A stretch of DNA of 25,855 nt, taken from contig DASXNR010000407.1 in assembly GCA_036494925.1 (NCBI GenBank), positions 1-25,855 on the forward strand, written 5' to 3'. The notes below the pieces were generated by a model that was not told where the DNA came from, did no database searches, and saw only the letters and a program-made list of their open reading frames with translations. This DNA comes from JAMXLO01 sp036494925 (GTDB lineage Bacteria > Pseudomonadota > Alphaproteobacteria > Acetobacterales > Acetobacteraceae). A program made the translations under genes and the position numbers. Of the stretch, positions 1 to 6,686 are shown in pieces. Numbering within the stretch: position 1 is the stretch's first letter; each line of letters begins with the position of its first letter.

Positions 1-685
1 GCTGGCCGGTGTCGAGGAACTGGTGCCCGACGGCGGCGTGAAACTCGGCTTCCGCGCGCATTATCCGCAGCTCGAGACCAAGCTGACGGTGCGCGGCACC
101 GATATGGACGATGTGCGGCGCAAGCTTGAACCGGTGCAGGCGGAAGTGCGCAAGCGGCTGGGCAACTTCATCATGGCGGAGGACGACCAGACGCTGGAAG
201 GCGTGGTGCTGGCGGAACTGACCCGCCAGGCCGGAACGCTCGCATTGGTCGAGACCTTCACCAGCGGCCAGATGGCGGCGCGGATCGGCCACCTGCCGGG
301 CGCCGAACACGTGCTGCGCTGCGGCGTCACGGTGCGCGACCGCACCGCACTGCACACGGCGCTCGACATCAAGGGCTTCGGCCTCGCCGGCGAGCTCACG
401 CAGGAGACCGTGGAGGCGGTGGCCCACGCCGCCCGCACTCACGTTGGTGCGACGCACGCGCTGGCGGTGCTGATCGATCTTGACGAAGGCCCGGACCGGA
501 TCGATTTCGGCGGTACCATCTGGATCGCGATCGCCACCGCGGAGGACGTCGCCTTCCGGCGCTCGCGTATCCTGGGCGGTCGCGAATGGGTGCGGCTCGG
601 CGCGGTCGAACTGGGGCTCGACTGTCTGCGTCGTTACCTTCAGCGTCTGCCGGTGGTCGAGCGGATCGACTTCGAGAAGACCTGA
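1..685 (+). CDS. cinA: CinA-like protein, 3' part, with degenerate amidase domain
   Basis: The frame is open from base 2, so the gene begins before the window. The first ~45 residues fit the linker region that follows the MoaB/Mog-like domain of CinA. The rest (from about MAEDDQTLEG) has the length and order of the CinA C-terminal domain, which in active members is the nicotinamide-nucleotide (NMN) amidase PncC. The usual catalytic motifs do not match: the expected E-SCTGG reads ETFTSG, the expected YSN-x-x-K segment reads RDRTAL, and the VTG-x-AGP loop reads VLIDLDEGP. The fold therefore looks kept while the amidase residues look lost. No frameshift is visible, so it is probably an expressed non-catalytic paralogue rather than a pseudogene. 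It ends 66 bp before the MFS gene, with a hairpin between them. Family assignment is fairly sure; loss of activity is inference from motif comparison. Confidence 0.7.
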   Translation, partial: LAGVEELVPDGGVKLGFRAHYPQLETKLTVRGTDMDDVRRKLEPVQAEVRKRLGNFIMAEDDQTLEGVVLAELTRQAGTLALVETFTSGQMAARIGHLPGAEHVLRCGVTVRDRTALHTALDIKGFGLAGELTQETVEAVAHAARTHVGATHALAVLIDLDEGPDRIDFGGTIWIAIATAEDVAFRRSRILGGREWVRLGAVELGLDCLRRYLQRLPVVERIDFEKT

Positions 686-689
686 ACAA

Positions 690-708
690 CCGTGCCGACA
701 AGGCACGG
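690..708 (+). terminator. Hairpin after cinA-like gene (possible terminator or leader element)
   Basis: CCGTGCC and GGCACGG form a perfect 7-bp stem with a GACAA loop, 4 bases after the stop codon of the CinA-like gene. No T-run follows, so it is not a textbook intrinsic terminator. It may stop or pause transcription, or protect the mRNA end, before the MFS gene whose ribosome site is at 741-745. Confidence 0.4.
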
Positions 709-750
709 ATGAGCAATCAAGCAAGCAACAAGCAATTTCGGGAGGTCCTG

Positions 751-2028
751 ATGTCCGCGAACCGCTGGCTGCAACTGTGGCTAGGCGTGCTGTGCATGGT
801 GCTGATCGCCAACCTGCAATACGCCTGGACCCTGTTCGTCGATCCGATGCACCAGGCGCATGGTTGGAGCATCGCCGAGATCCAGATCGCGTTCAGCATC
901 TTCATCGCCACGGAAACCTGGCTGACCCCGATCGAAGGCTACATCGTCGATCACCTCGGCCCACGCACCGGTCCGCGCCTGATGATCAGCTTCGGTGGCG
1001 TGCTGGTCGGCGTCGCCTGGGTGATCAACGCCTACGCCAGCTCGCTCGCGATGCTCTATGTCGGGGCGGCGGTCTCCGGCACCGGAGCCGGCGCGATCTA
1101 CGCCACCTGCGTCGGCAACGCGATGAAGTGGTTCCCGGATCGGCGTGGCCTCGCCGTCGGCCTGACCGCGGCGGGGTTTGGCGCCGGCGCGGCGCTCACC
1201 GTGATCCCGATCCGGATGGTGATCGACACCTACGGCTATGCCTCCGCCTTCCTGTGGTTCGGCGTTGCGCAAGGTGTGGTGCTGCTGGTCGTCGCCCAGC
1301 TGCTGCACGGCCCGCTGCCTGGCACCGTGCTGCCCACGATGGTCCGCTCCGCGGTGCCGCAGTCGTCACGCAGCTACACCAGCATGGCGGTGCTGCGCTC
1401 GCCGGCGTTCTGGCTGCTGTACTTCATGTTCGTGCTGGTGTCGTCGAGCGGCCTGATGGCCACCGCGCAGCTCGCGCCGATCGCCAAGGACTTCGGCCTG
1501 TCGACCACCGTCATATTTCTCGGCGCCACAACGCTGAGCGTCGCGCTGGTGGTGGACAACGTGATGAACGGCCTGGCGCGGCCGTTCTTCGGCGCGGTGT
1601 CCGACCGGATCGGCCGCGAATACACCATGGCGCTGGCGTTCACACTCGGCGCGCTGAGTTATTGGCTGCTGGCGCTGTTCGGCTCCAGCCCTTGGACGTT
1701 CGTGATCTGCGCCGCGCTGATCTTCTTCACCTGGGGCGAGATATTCAGCCTGTTTCCCTCCACCTGCACCGATCTGTTCGGCACCCGGTATGCCACCGCC
1801 AATTCGATGATGCTGTACACCGCCAAGGGCACGTCGGCGTTCCTGGTGCCGTTCGCCAATGTGCTGAAGACCGCGACCGGATCGTGGGAGGCGGTGTTCC
1901 TGGCGGCGGCAGGGATGAACCTGCTGGTGGTCGTGCTGGCTTTGTTCGTGCTGCTGCCGATCCGCGTGCGCCACCATCGTTTGCTTGAACCGGCCGCGGC
2001 GCATCAACTGCCGCTGAACCAGTTGTAG
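751..2028 (+). CDS. OxlT-like oxalate/formate antiporter, MFS family
   Basis: A 425-residue, strongly hydrophobic protein with about 12 membrane segments, of the major facilitator superfamily. The N-terminal segment (NLQYAWTLFVDPM) and the TETWLTPIEGY stretch resemble the oxalate:formate antiporter family. Two charged residues inside membrane helices stand out: Arg277 in NGLARPFFG and Lys359 in LYTAKGTSAF. They lie almost exactly where Oxalobacter OxlT has its substrate-binding Arg272 and Lys355, which supports a dicarboxylate such as oxalate as substrate. The start at 751 was chosen because GGAGG at 741-745 lies 5 bases upstream; an in-frame ATG at 709 and the open frame back to 586 lack this. 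No oxalyl-CoA decarboxylase or formyl-CoA transferase gene is nearby, so the substrate remains inferred. The 3' end overlaps the convergent molybdopterin remnant by 25 bp. Confidence 0.82.
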   Translation: MSANRWLQLWLGVLCMVLIANLQYAWTLFVDPMHQAHGWSIAEIQIAFSIFIATETWLTPIEGYIVDHLGPRTGPRLMISFGGVLVGVAWVINAYASSLAMLYVGAAVSGTGAGAIYATCVGNAMKWFPDRRGLAVGLTAAGFGAGAALTVIPIRMVIDTYGYASAFLWFGVAQGVVLLVVAQLLHGPLPGTVLPTMVRSAVPQSSRSYTSMAVLRSPAFWLLYFMFVLVSSSGLMATAQLAPIAKDFGLSTTVIFLGATTLSVALVVDNVMNGLARPFFGAVSDRIGREYTMALAFTLGALSYWLLALFGSSPWTFVICAALIFFTWGEIFSLFPSTCTDLFGTRYATANSMMLYTAKGTSAFLVPFANVLKTATGSWEAVFLAAAGMNLLVVVLALFVLLPIRVRHHRLLEPAAAHQLPLNQL

Positions 2029-2453
2029 CCGTAATCCTCCCAGAACCCGCCCGGATACACGTTGGTCACCTCGATGCCGACGATATGCTTCGGGTTCTTG
2101 AAGCCGAGCTTGGTCGGCACGCGCAGCTTGACCGGGAAGCCGTATGCCGCCGGCGACGGCCCGTCGCGGAAGGTCAGCGCCAGCGGCGTCTGCTGGTGCA
2201 GCGCTGTCGCCATGTCGATCGAGCTGCGATAGCCGTCGGCGCAACGAAACGAGACATAGCGCGCCCGCGTATCGGCACCGCTGCGGGCGAGGAAGTCGCG
2301 GAACGGCACGCTGCCCCATTTGCCGATCGCGCTCCAGCCCTCGATGCACATGTGGCGCGTGATCTGATCCGACTGCGGCAGCGCCGCGAGGTCGGCAACG
2401 GTCCAAGGCTTCCGTTCGGTGACCAGACCGGAAACCTCGAGGCGCCACGCGGC
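2004..2453 (-). pseudogene. Remnant of molybdopterin-dependent oxidoreductase (sulfite oxidase/MsrP-like fold)
   Basis: About 149 residues in frame from AAWRLEVSGLV to a normal-looking C-terminus (GFWEDYGYNWFSGS). They match the second part of small molybdopterin oxidoreductases of the sulfite oxidase/YedY (MsrP) fold. The Cys that ligates molybdenum is still present in RHMCIEGWS. The start codon, the export signal and roughly the first 80-100 residues expected for the family are missing. Instead, the frame runs upstream out of a truncated cytochrome b sequence in a different frame, so a deletion has fused the two genes. The 217-residue open frame from 2657 to 2004 exists only because of this fusion. 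Intact relatives usually follow a cytochrome b gene, which acts as membrane electron partner. A functional product is unlikely. Confidence 0.75.
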
Positions 2454-2771
2454 ACCATCGCGACCAGGGCAAGATGCACGATGATGAAGGCCACAATGCC
2501 GGCCATGGAAAGGAAGTGGTCGCGACGTGCGGTCTCCGGATGCCGGTCCGTAAAGGAGATAGATCGCGAAGTTCGCCACCACCAGCCACATCGCCGCTAA
2601 ATGCCAGGCGAGCGCGCCGCCCAGCCAGCTTCCCAGCGTCAGCCTCGCCGGGAACACGAAGGCAATCAGCGGCGAGGCGTTGTAGATCCGCTAGCCGCTG
2701 CCGATCATCAGCGTCATCGCCGCGGCGTTGGTCCAGTGCGTGATCCGCACCACCAAGGGATGGATGCGCAT
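2444..2771 (-). pseudogene. Broken cytochrome b561-type membrane subunit
   Basis: The frame starts at ATG 2771, preceded by GGAGGAATT, and reads MRIHPLVVRITHWTNAAAM, a typical cytochrome b561-like N-terminus with a haem-ligand-type His. Codon 27 is TAG (2693-2691) in the context IGSG-stop-RIYNASP, where relatives have Trp (GWRIYN), so a TGG to TAG change is the simplest explanation. Past the stop, TM2 continues to AIYLLYG (about 2547). The reading then jumps to another frame, ETARRDHFLSMAGIVAFIIV (about 2533-2480), which corresponds to TM4, so TM3 and the loops are deleted. It stops matching at about 2444, where the molybdopterin remnant begins. The locus carries one nonsense mutation and two frame-changing deletions. 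It lies 63 bp downstream of the fasciclin gene, consistent with a former three-gene operon. Confidence 0.78.
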
Positions 2772-2834
2772 GACAATTCCTCCGGCGAGCGGATGCGGGC
2801 GGCCTTGAGGTTGCGGCCGCCCGCACTCGGTCGA

Positions 2835-3398
2835 TCAGGCGCGCGGCAGCAGCACGTGATCGACCACCTGGATCACGCCGTTCGACTGGCGCACGTCGGA
2901 GATCGTAATGTCGGCCACGTCGCCCTTCTCGTCCTTCACCGTGATGTTGGACGAGCCGTTCATCATCAGCCACAGCTTGCCGCCGCTGACCGTGTTCAGC
3001 GTCGCTGTGCCGTTGCCTTCGAGGATCAGCGAACGCAGCTTGTTGCTGTCGTAGTTCCCGGCGACCACGTGGTAGGTCAGTATCTTGGTGAGCATCGCCT
3101 TGTTCTCGGGTTTCACCAGGCCCTCCACCGTTCCGGCCGGCAGCATGGCGAACGCCTCGTTGGTCGGCGCGAACACGGTGAACGGACCGGGGCTGTTCAG
3201 CGTGTCGACCAGGCCGGCGGCCTTCACCGCGGCGACCAGCGTGGTGTGGTCGGCGGAATTCACCGCGTTGGCGACGATGGTCCTGGACGGGAACATGGCC
3301 TGGCCGCCGACCCGGACGGTCGAGGCTGACATGTCTTGTGCGAACACGGGCGTGGCGGACGCCAGCAGGATCGCGGCGAACAGTGCGGTACGCTTCAT
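2835..3398 (-). CDS. Secreted fasciclin (FAS1) domain protein
   Basis: A 187-residue protein with a clear signal peptide (MKRTALFAAILLASATPVFA, cleavage probably after AFA/AQ near residue 20-21) followed by one FAS1 domain. Family landmarks are visible: TLVAAVKAAGLVDTL, GPFTVFAPTNEAFAML, the KAMLTKILTYHVVAG segment, and the C-terminal NGVIQVVDHVLLPRA. FAS1 domains mediate adhesion or act as periplasmic binding modules; the exact role is unknown. The start at 3398 has GAGGAGA a few bases upstream, and longer frames upstream lack the signal peptide. It is probably the first gene of a transcript that once continued into the cytochrome b and molybdopterin genes, now degraded. Its promoter should lie in the 3399-3518 divergent gap. 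Confidence 0.9.
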   Translation of the reverse strand: MKRTALFAAILLASATPVFAQDMSASTVRVGGQAMFPSRTIVANAVNSADHTTLVAAVKAAGLVDTLNSPGPFTVFAPTNEAFAMLPAGTVEGLVKPENKAMLTKILTYHVVAGNYDSNKLRSLILEGNGTATLNTVSGGKLWLMMNGSSNITVKDEKGDVADITISDVRQSNGVIQVVDHVLLPRA

Positions 3399-3467
3399 GG
3401 TGGTTTCTCCTCTCGTTGGAGCGGCCATCAGCAGCCGCTGTCCCCCTATCGTCGCGACCGGCCCTTT

Positions 3468-3516
3468 CGGATGCGGCGCGGCCGAAATTTTTTCGCGGTT
3501 TGTTAAACCGCATCCG
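3468..3516. repeat. Nested inverted repeats in the divergent fasciclin/acyltransferase gap
   Basis: CGGATGCGG (3468-3476) and CCGCATCCG (3508-3516) form a perfect 9-bp inverted repeat. Inside it lie GCGGTTT-GTT-AAACCGC (3495-3511, a 7-bp perfect hairpin) and CGAAA-TTT-TTTCG (3483-3495). The inner hairpin shares bases with the outer repeat, so they would be alternatives in RNA. This is the most AT-rich spot of the 120-bp gap and probably holds the divergent promoters or operators. No T-run follows on either strand to make a terminator. Confidence 0.45.
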
Positions 3517-3518
3517 CG

Positions 3519-4685
3519 ATGCTGTGCTGTATGCGGCGGATGGTCTGCCTGGATGGATTGCGGGGGCTGCTCGCGTTCTACGTCATGCTCAGCCATATGC
3601 TGCCATTTGCGCCGCTGCCTGGCTGGCTGGGCCGGGCGTTCTCGCATGGCGGCGCTGGCGTGGATGTGTTCTTCATCCTGAGCGGGTTGGTGATCGTGCA
3701 GTCGCTCGCCAGCTTCGAATATCAGCCGTGCCCGTTTCTGATCGCCCGTGTGGCGCGTATCTACCCGGTGTTCCTGGTGGTGTTCGCTGTATCGGTGGCG
3801 GTGCAGCCGCTCGCTTCCGGGTTCTCGCTGATGTCATGGATCGACCAGGACAGCACGCTCCGTTACCTGTGGCCGAGCGGCTGGCCTAGCGACTGGGTCG
3901 TCGGTGTCGCGACGCACCTGACGATGACGCATGGGCTGTTTCCGGACGGCGCGAGGCCGGATCTGTGGCTCGGCTTCCTGGGCGCCGCCTGGAGCCTGTC
4001 GACCGAGTGGCAGTTCTACCTGCTCGCAGTACTGGTCGGCGCGCGCATCGGATTGCGTCCGCTCTGCTGGATGTTCTTGGCGGTATCGGCGGGATCCATG
4101 GTCTGGCATGCGCTGGCGCCGGAAGCGTGGCAGTTCAGCCGCGCCTTCCTGCCGAACAAGGCGCAATATTTCGCACTCGGGATCGCCAGTGCGCTGGTGG
4201 TGCGACAGGGCGCCAAAGGCCTTGGCACCTATTGGGCCGTGCTCGCCGTAGCGTTGGCGCTGAGCGCCGTGCAAGGCGGCATCGACAAATTGCTGCCACC
4301 GATGATCTGGAGCCTGTGTCTGGCGGCGCAATTCCAGTCATCCTCGCCGCCCGGCTTCCCGGGTCCGACGAGGGTGGCGGGATCGGCATTGGGACTTCTG
4401 GCAGCAACGTTGCGGTCACGCCCGTTGGTTTGGCTGGGAGCGATCTCGTACGGCATCTACCTCGTAAACGAGCCGGTGCAGAAGGTCCTGGGCCTGGCAC
4501 TTGCACTCGTTGTGCAGGGGAATGCGACGCTGTTCACGGCGTTGTGGCTTCCCGGGGCGGCAACACTGCCGATCCTCGCCGCATGGGCCCTGCACGTTTG
4601 GGTCGAAGCACCGGCACTACGCCGGGGCCGCGCACTGGCACGACGCAGCATGCCCGCGGCGGCCGCTCCGGTCAGCGCCGGATGA
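3519..4685 (+). CDS. Acyltransferase-3 family membrane protein
   Basis: A 388-residue polytopic membrane protein of the acyltransferase-3 family (OafA/NodX-like), which transfers acetyl or other acyl groups to surface sugars or lipids. Landmarks: CLDGLRGLLAFYVMLSHML near the N-terminus (conserved Arg and His), GGAGVDVFFILSGLVI, the RVARIYPVFL segment, SLSTEWQFYLL in the middle, and SYGIYLVNEP near the C-terminus. About ten membrane segments are evident. There is no SGNH domain, so it is the short form. The start is uncertain: ATG codons at 3519, 3531 and 3540 are in frame and none has a clear ribosome site; MRRMVCLDGLRG from 3531 looks most like relatives. The acceptor cannot be told because no polysaccharide or nodulation genes are adjacent. 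The end overlaps convergent trmB by 14 bp. Confidence 0.85.
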   Translation: MLCCMRRMVCLDGLRGLLAFYVMLSHMLPFAPLPGWLGRAFSHGGAGVDVFFILSGLVIVQSLASFEYQPCPFLIARVARIYPVFLVVFAVSVAVQPLASGFSLMSWIDQDSTLRYLWPSGWPSDWVVGVATHLTMTHGLFPDGARPDLWLGFLGAAWSLSTEWQFYLLAVLVGARIGLRPLCWMFLAVSAGSMVWHALAPEAWQFSRAFLPNKAQYFALGIASALVVRQGAKGLGTYWAVLAVALALSAVQGGIDKLLPPMIWSLCLAAQFQSSSPPGFPGPTRVAGSALGLLAATLRSRPLVWLGAISYGIYLVNEPVQKVLGLALALVVQGNATLFTALWLPGAATLPILAAWALHVWVEAPALRRGRALARRSMPAAAAPVSAG

Positions 4686-5382
4686 ACGTCCAGTAGAGCG
4701 GCGTGCGGCCCTCGCGCAGCGCCTTCGCCTCATAGCGCGTGGCTGGCCAATCCGGCGGTTGTTCCCGCGCGGCGGTCGCAAAGTCGAACTGCTCCTGCCT
4801 GGCCATCACGTCGGCCACCCAGGCCTGATAGGTCGGATCGTCGCTGGCCACTCGCCACTCGGCACCTGGCCTCAGTACTCGAGCGAGTAGCGGCAACAGC
4901 GCCGGGTGGACGAAGCGGCGCTTGGCATGGCGCGCCTTCGGCCAGGGATCGGGGAACAACAGGAACAGCCGGTCCAGGCATTGGTCCGGCAACAGGCGCA
5001 GCAGTGTCCGCGCATCGTCGGTCCACAGCCGAAGGTTGGGCGGCAACGGCGCGGTCGCCTCCTCGCCCTCCGGCGCCAGACGCGACAGCAACGAGCAGAT
5101 GCCGTTGTCGAATACCTCGCAGGCGATCAGCCCCACTTCCGGATGTGCCGCGATCTGGGCCAGCGCGTGCTCACCGCTGCCGAACCCGACCTCGAGCCAC
5201 AGCTTGGCCGGTCGCCACGCCTGCTCCGGCGCCAACGCCAGCCGCGGCAGCGTGACATCCAGCAGGCGAAGCTGGCGCGGCCGGAGGCGATGGCCGCGCC
5301 CGCGGCCATACAGCCGGTCCGGCGGCGGCTTCAGCGCCCGAAGGCTGCCCGCAACGCCGGCGCCAGGTCGGTCTTCTCCCAC
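4672..5382 (-). CDS. trmB: tRNA (guanine-N7-)-methyltransferase
   Basis: Methylates G46 of tRNAs with S-adenosylmethionine. The SAM-binding motif EVGFGSGEH, the FDNGICSLLSRL segment, FPDPWPKARHAKRRFV (signature of TrmB) and the C-terminal TRYEAKALREGRTPLYWTF are all present. The core begins around PPPDRLYGRGRGHRLRPRQ. No ATG precedes it in frame. The nearest usual start is GTG at 5382, giving a 52-bp overlap with metK; a CTG at 5334, overlapping the metK stop codon, would give a protein starting like relatives. The gene directly follows metK, which makes its methyl donor, so a co-transcribed SAM unit is plausible. The frame stays open upstream through metK, but that part is only metK read in another frame. 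Confidence 0.88.
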   Translation of the reverse strand: MGEDRPGAGVAGSLRALKPPPDRLYGRGRGHRLRPRQLRLLDVTLPRLALAPEQAWRPAKLWLEVGFGSGEHALAQIAAHPEVGLIACEVFDNGICSLLSRLAPEGEEATAPLPPNLRLWTDDARTLLRLLPDQCLDRLFLLFPDPWPKARHAKRRFVHPALLPLLARVLRPGAEWRVASDDPTYQAWVADVMARQEQFDFATAAREQPPDWPATRYEAKALREGRTPLYWTFIRR

Positions 5383-6518
5383 GTGAAGGTGCCCTTCTCC
5401 CCATCCGGCTCGCGGCCGAAATGGCCATACGCCGAGGTGGGCACATAGATTGGCCGGTTCAAATGCAGATGTTCGCGAATGCCGCGCGGCGTGAGGTTCA
5501 TCAGCTCGCGCAGGGTGCGTTCGATCCGCGTCTCGTCCACGTCCTTGCCGGTGTTCTGCAGATCGACATACACCGACAGCGGGCGGGCGATGCCAATCGC
5601 GTAACTGATTTGGATGGTGCAGCGGTCGGCCAGCCCCGCCGCCACCACATTCTTCGCCAGATACCGACAGGCGTATGCGGCCGATCGATCCACCTTGGTG
5701 GGATCCTTGCCGCTGAACGCGCCGCCGCCATGTGGCGCCGCGCCACCGTATGTATCCACGATGATCTTGCGTCCGGTCAGGCCGCAGTCGCCGTCCGGCC
5801 CGCCGGTGACGAACTTGCCGGTCGGGTTCACGTGGAACTCGGCTTCCGGGCACATCCAGCCTTGAGGCAGCGTGCTCTGCACGATCGGCCACAGCATTCG
5901 CTTGATCTCGGGCTGCTCGAGATCCTCGACGTGCTGGGTGGAGACCACGATGCTGGTCGCCCCCACCGGCTTGCCGTCGACATAGCGCAGCGTCAGCTGG
6001 CTCTTGGCGTCGGGCAGCAGGCCCTCGACCGACTTGTCGTGGATATGCCGAAGCTCGCGGATGCGGTGCAGGATGGCGTGGGCGTAATGGATCGGCGCCG
6101 GCATCAGCGCCTCGGTCTCGCGACAGGCGTAGCCGAACATCATGCCCTGGTCGCCGGCGCCCTCGTCCTTGTTGCCGGCGGCGTCCACGCCCTGCGCGAT
6201 GTCAGACGACTGCGCGTGCAGGTGACAGGCGATGTCCGCCTTGTTCCAACTGAACCCGGCCTGGTCGTAGCCGATTTCGTGGATCGCCATGCGGGCGAGG
6301 TGGTTCAGCAGATCGGGCGTCACGGTAGCGGGGCCTCGGGTCTCCCCGGCAAACACCACCCGGTTGGTGGTGACCAGCGTCTCGCAGGCGACGCGCGAAT
6401 AAGGGTCGGCGGCCAGATACGCATCCAGCACCGTGTCGCTGAGCCGGTCGGCGACCTTGTCGGGATGGCCTTCGGAGACCGACTCGGAGGTGAACAGGAA
6501 CTCGCCCGTATCGCGCAT
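5331..6518 (-). CDS. metK: S-adenosylmethionine synthase
   Basis: Makes S-adenosylmethionine from methionine and ATP. The 395-residue protein is near the usual length (E. coli 384). It contains the N-terminal FTSESVSEGHPDKVADRLSD, signature 1 GAGDQGMMFGYA, signature 2 GGGAFSGKDPTKVDRSAAY with the phosphate-binding residues, and the C-terminal YGHFGREPDGEKGTFTWEKTD. The start at 6518 follows a GGAG at 6532-6529. The 3' end overlaps trmB. It is divergent from the HAD/GH65 sugar genes, and its leader (6519-6584) has unusual alternative RNA structures that could regulate translation. Confidence 0.97.
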   Translation of the reverse strand: MRDTGEFLFTSESVSEGHPDKVADRLSDTVLDAYLAADPYSRVACETLVTTNRVVFAGETRGPATVTPDLLNHLARMAIHEIGYDQAGFSWNKADIACHLHAQSSDIAQGVDAAGNKDEGAGDQGMMFGYACRETEALMPAPIHYAHAILHRIRELRHIHDKSVEGLLPDAKSQLTLRYVDGKPVGATSIVVSTQHVEDLEQPEIKRMLWPIVQSTLPQGWMCPEAEFHVNPTGKFVTGGPDGDCGLTGRKIIVDTYGGAAPHGGGAFSGKDPTKVDRSAAYACRYLAKNVVAAGLADRCTIQISYAIGIARPLSVYVDLQNTGKDVDETRIERTLRELMNLTPRGIREHLHLNRPIYVPTSAYGHFGREPDGEKGTFTWEKTDLAPALRAAFGR

Positions 6519-6584
6519 CGATGGGTTTCTCCGGTGAATTTGGGGGCTGCCGGTGTGTGGGGGAAACCCCCTTGAGGGTCAAGG
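6519..6584 (-). promoter_or_regulatory. Structured metK leader, candidate translational switch
   Basis: Read in the metK direction, the leader carries two adjoining perfect hairpins: CCTTGA-CCC-TCAAGG (6584-6570) and GGGGG-TTT-CCCCC (6571-6559), sharing two bases. GGGTTTC of the second (6569-6563) is perfectly complementary to GAAACCC at 6529-6523, between the ribosome site (GGAG, 6532-6529) and the ATG. The same G-tract could also pair with CCCCC at 6546-6542. These pairings exclude one another, one of them masking the start region. It does not resemble the SAM-I, SAM-II or SAM/SAH consensus as I remember them. Function is inferred from complementarity only. Confidence 0.35.
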
Positions 6585-6686
6585 CCGGAACGGACTGTTT
6601 GACCCGTGTGCGACGAACGACATTGACCGGTTTCACCTGATCGCCAATGTGATCCAGCGGGTTCCGCAGCTCGGGATGCGAACGGC

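Noticed and set aside
2004..2657. An intact 217-residue molybdopterin protein
   Set aside because: Its first ~68 residues are cytochrome b sequence and out-of-frame junction, so it is a fusion created by deletion, not a native protein.
1366..3513. A 715-residue open frame on the minus strand
   Set aside because: It runs antisense to the MFS gene and through the fasciclin gene in the wrong frame, with an Arg/Gly/Ala-rich composition typical of GC-rich shadow frames.
4672..5892. A 406-residue frame suggesting a long trmB
   Set aside because: The upstream half is metK read in another frame; TrmB similarity begins only near 5330.
6599..6651. TTGACC boxes (6599-6604 and 6623-6628) as a promoter for the HAD/GH65 genes
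   Set aside because: The -35-like boxes are good, but no acceptable -10 box follows at 16-18 bases; left out as a feature.
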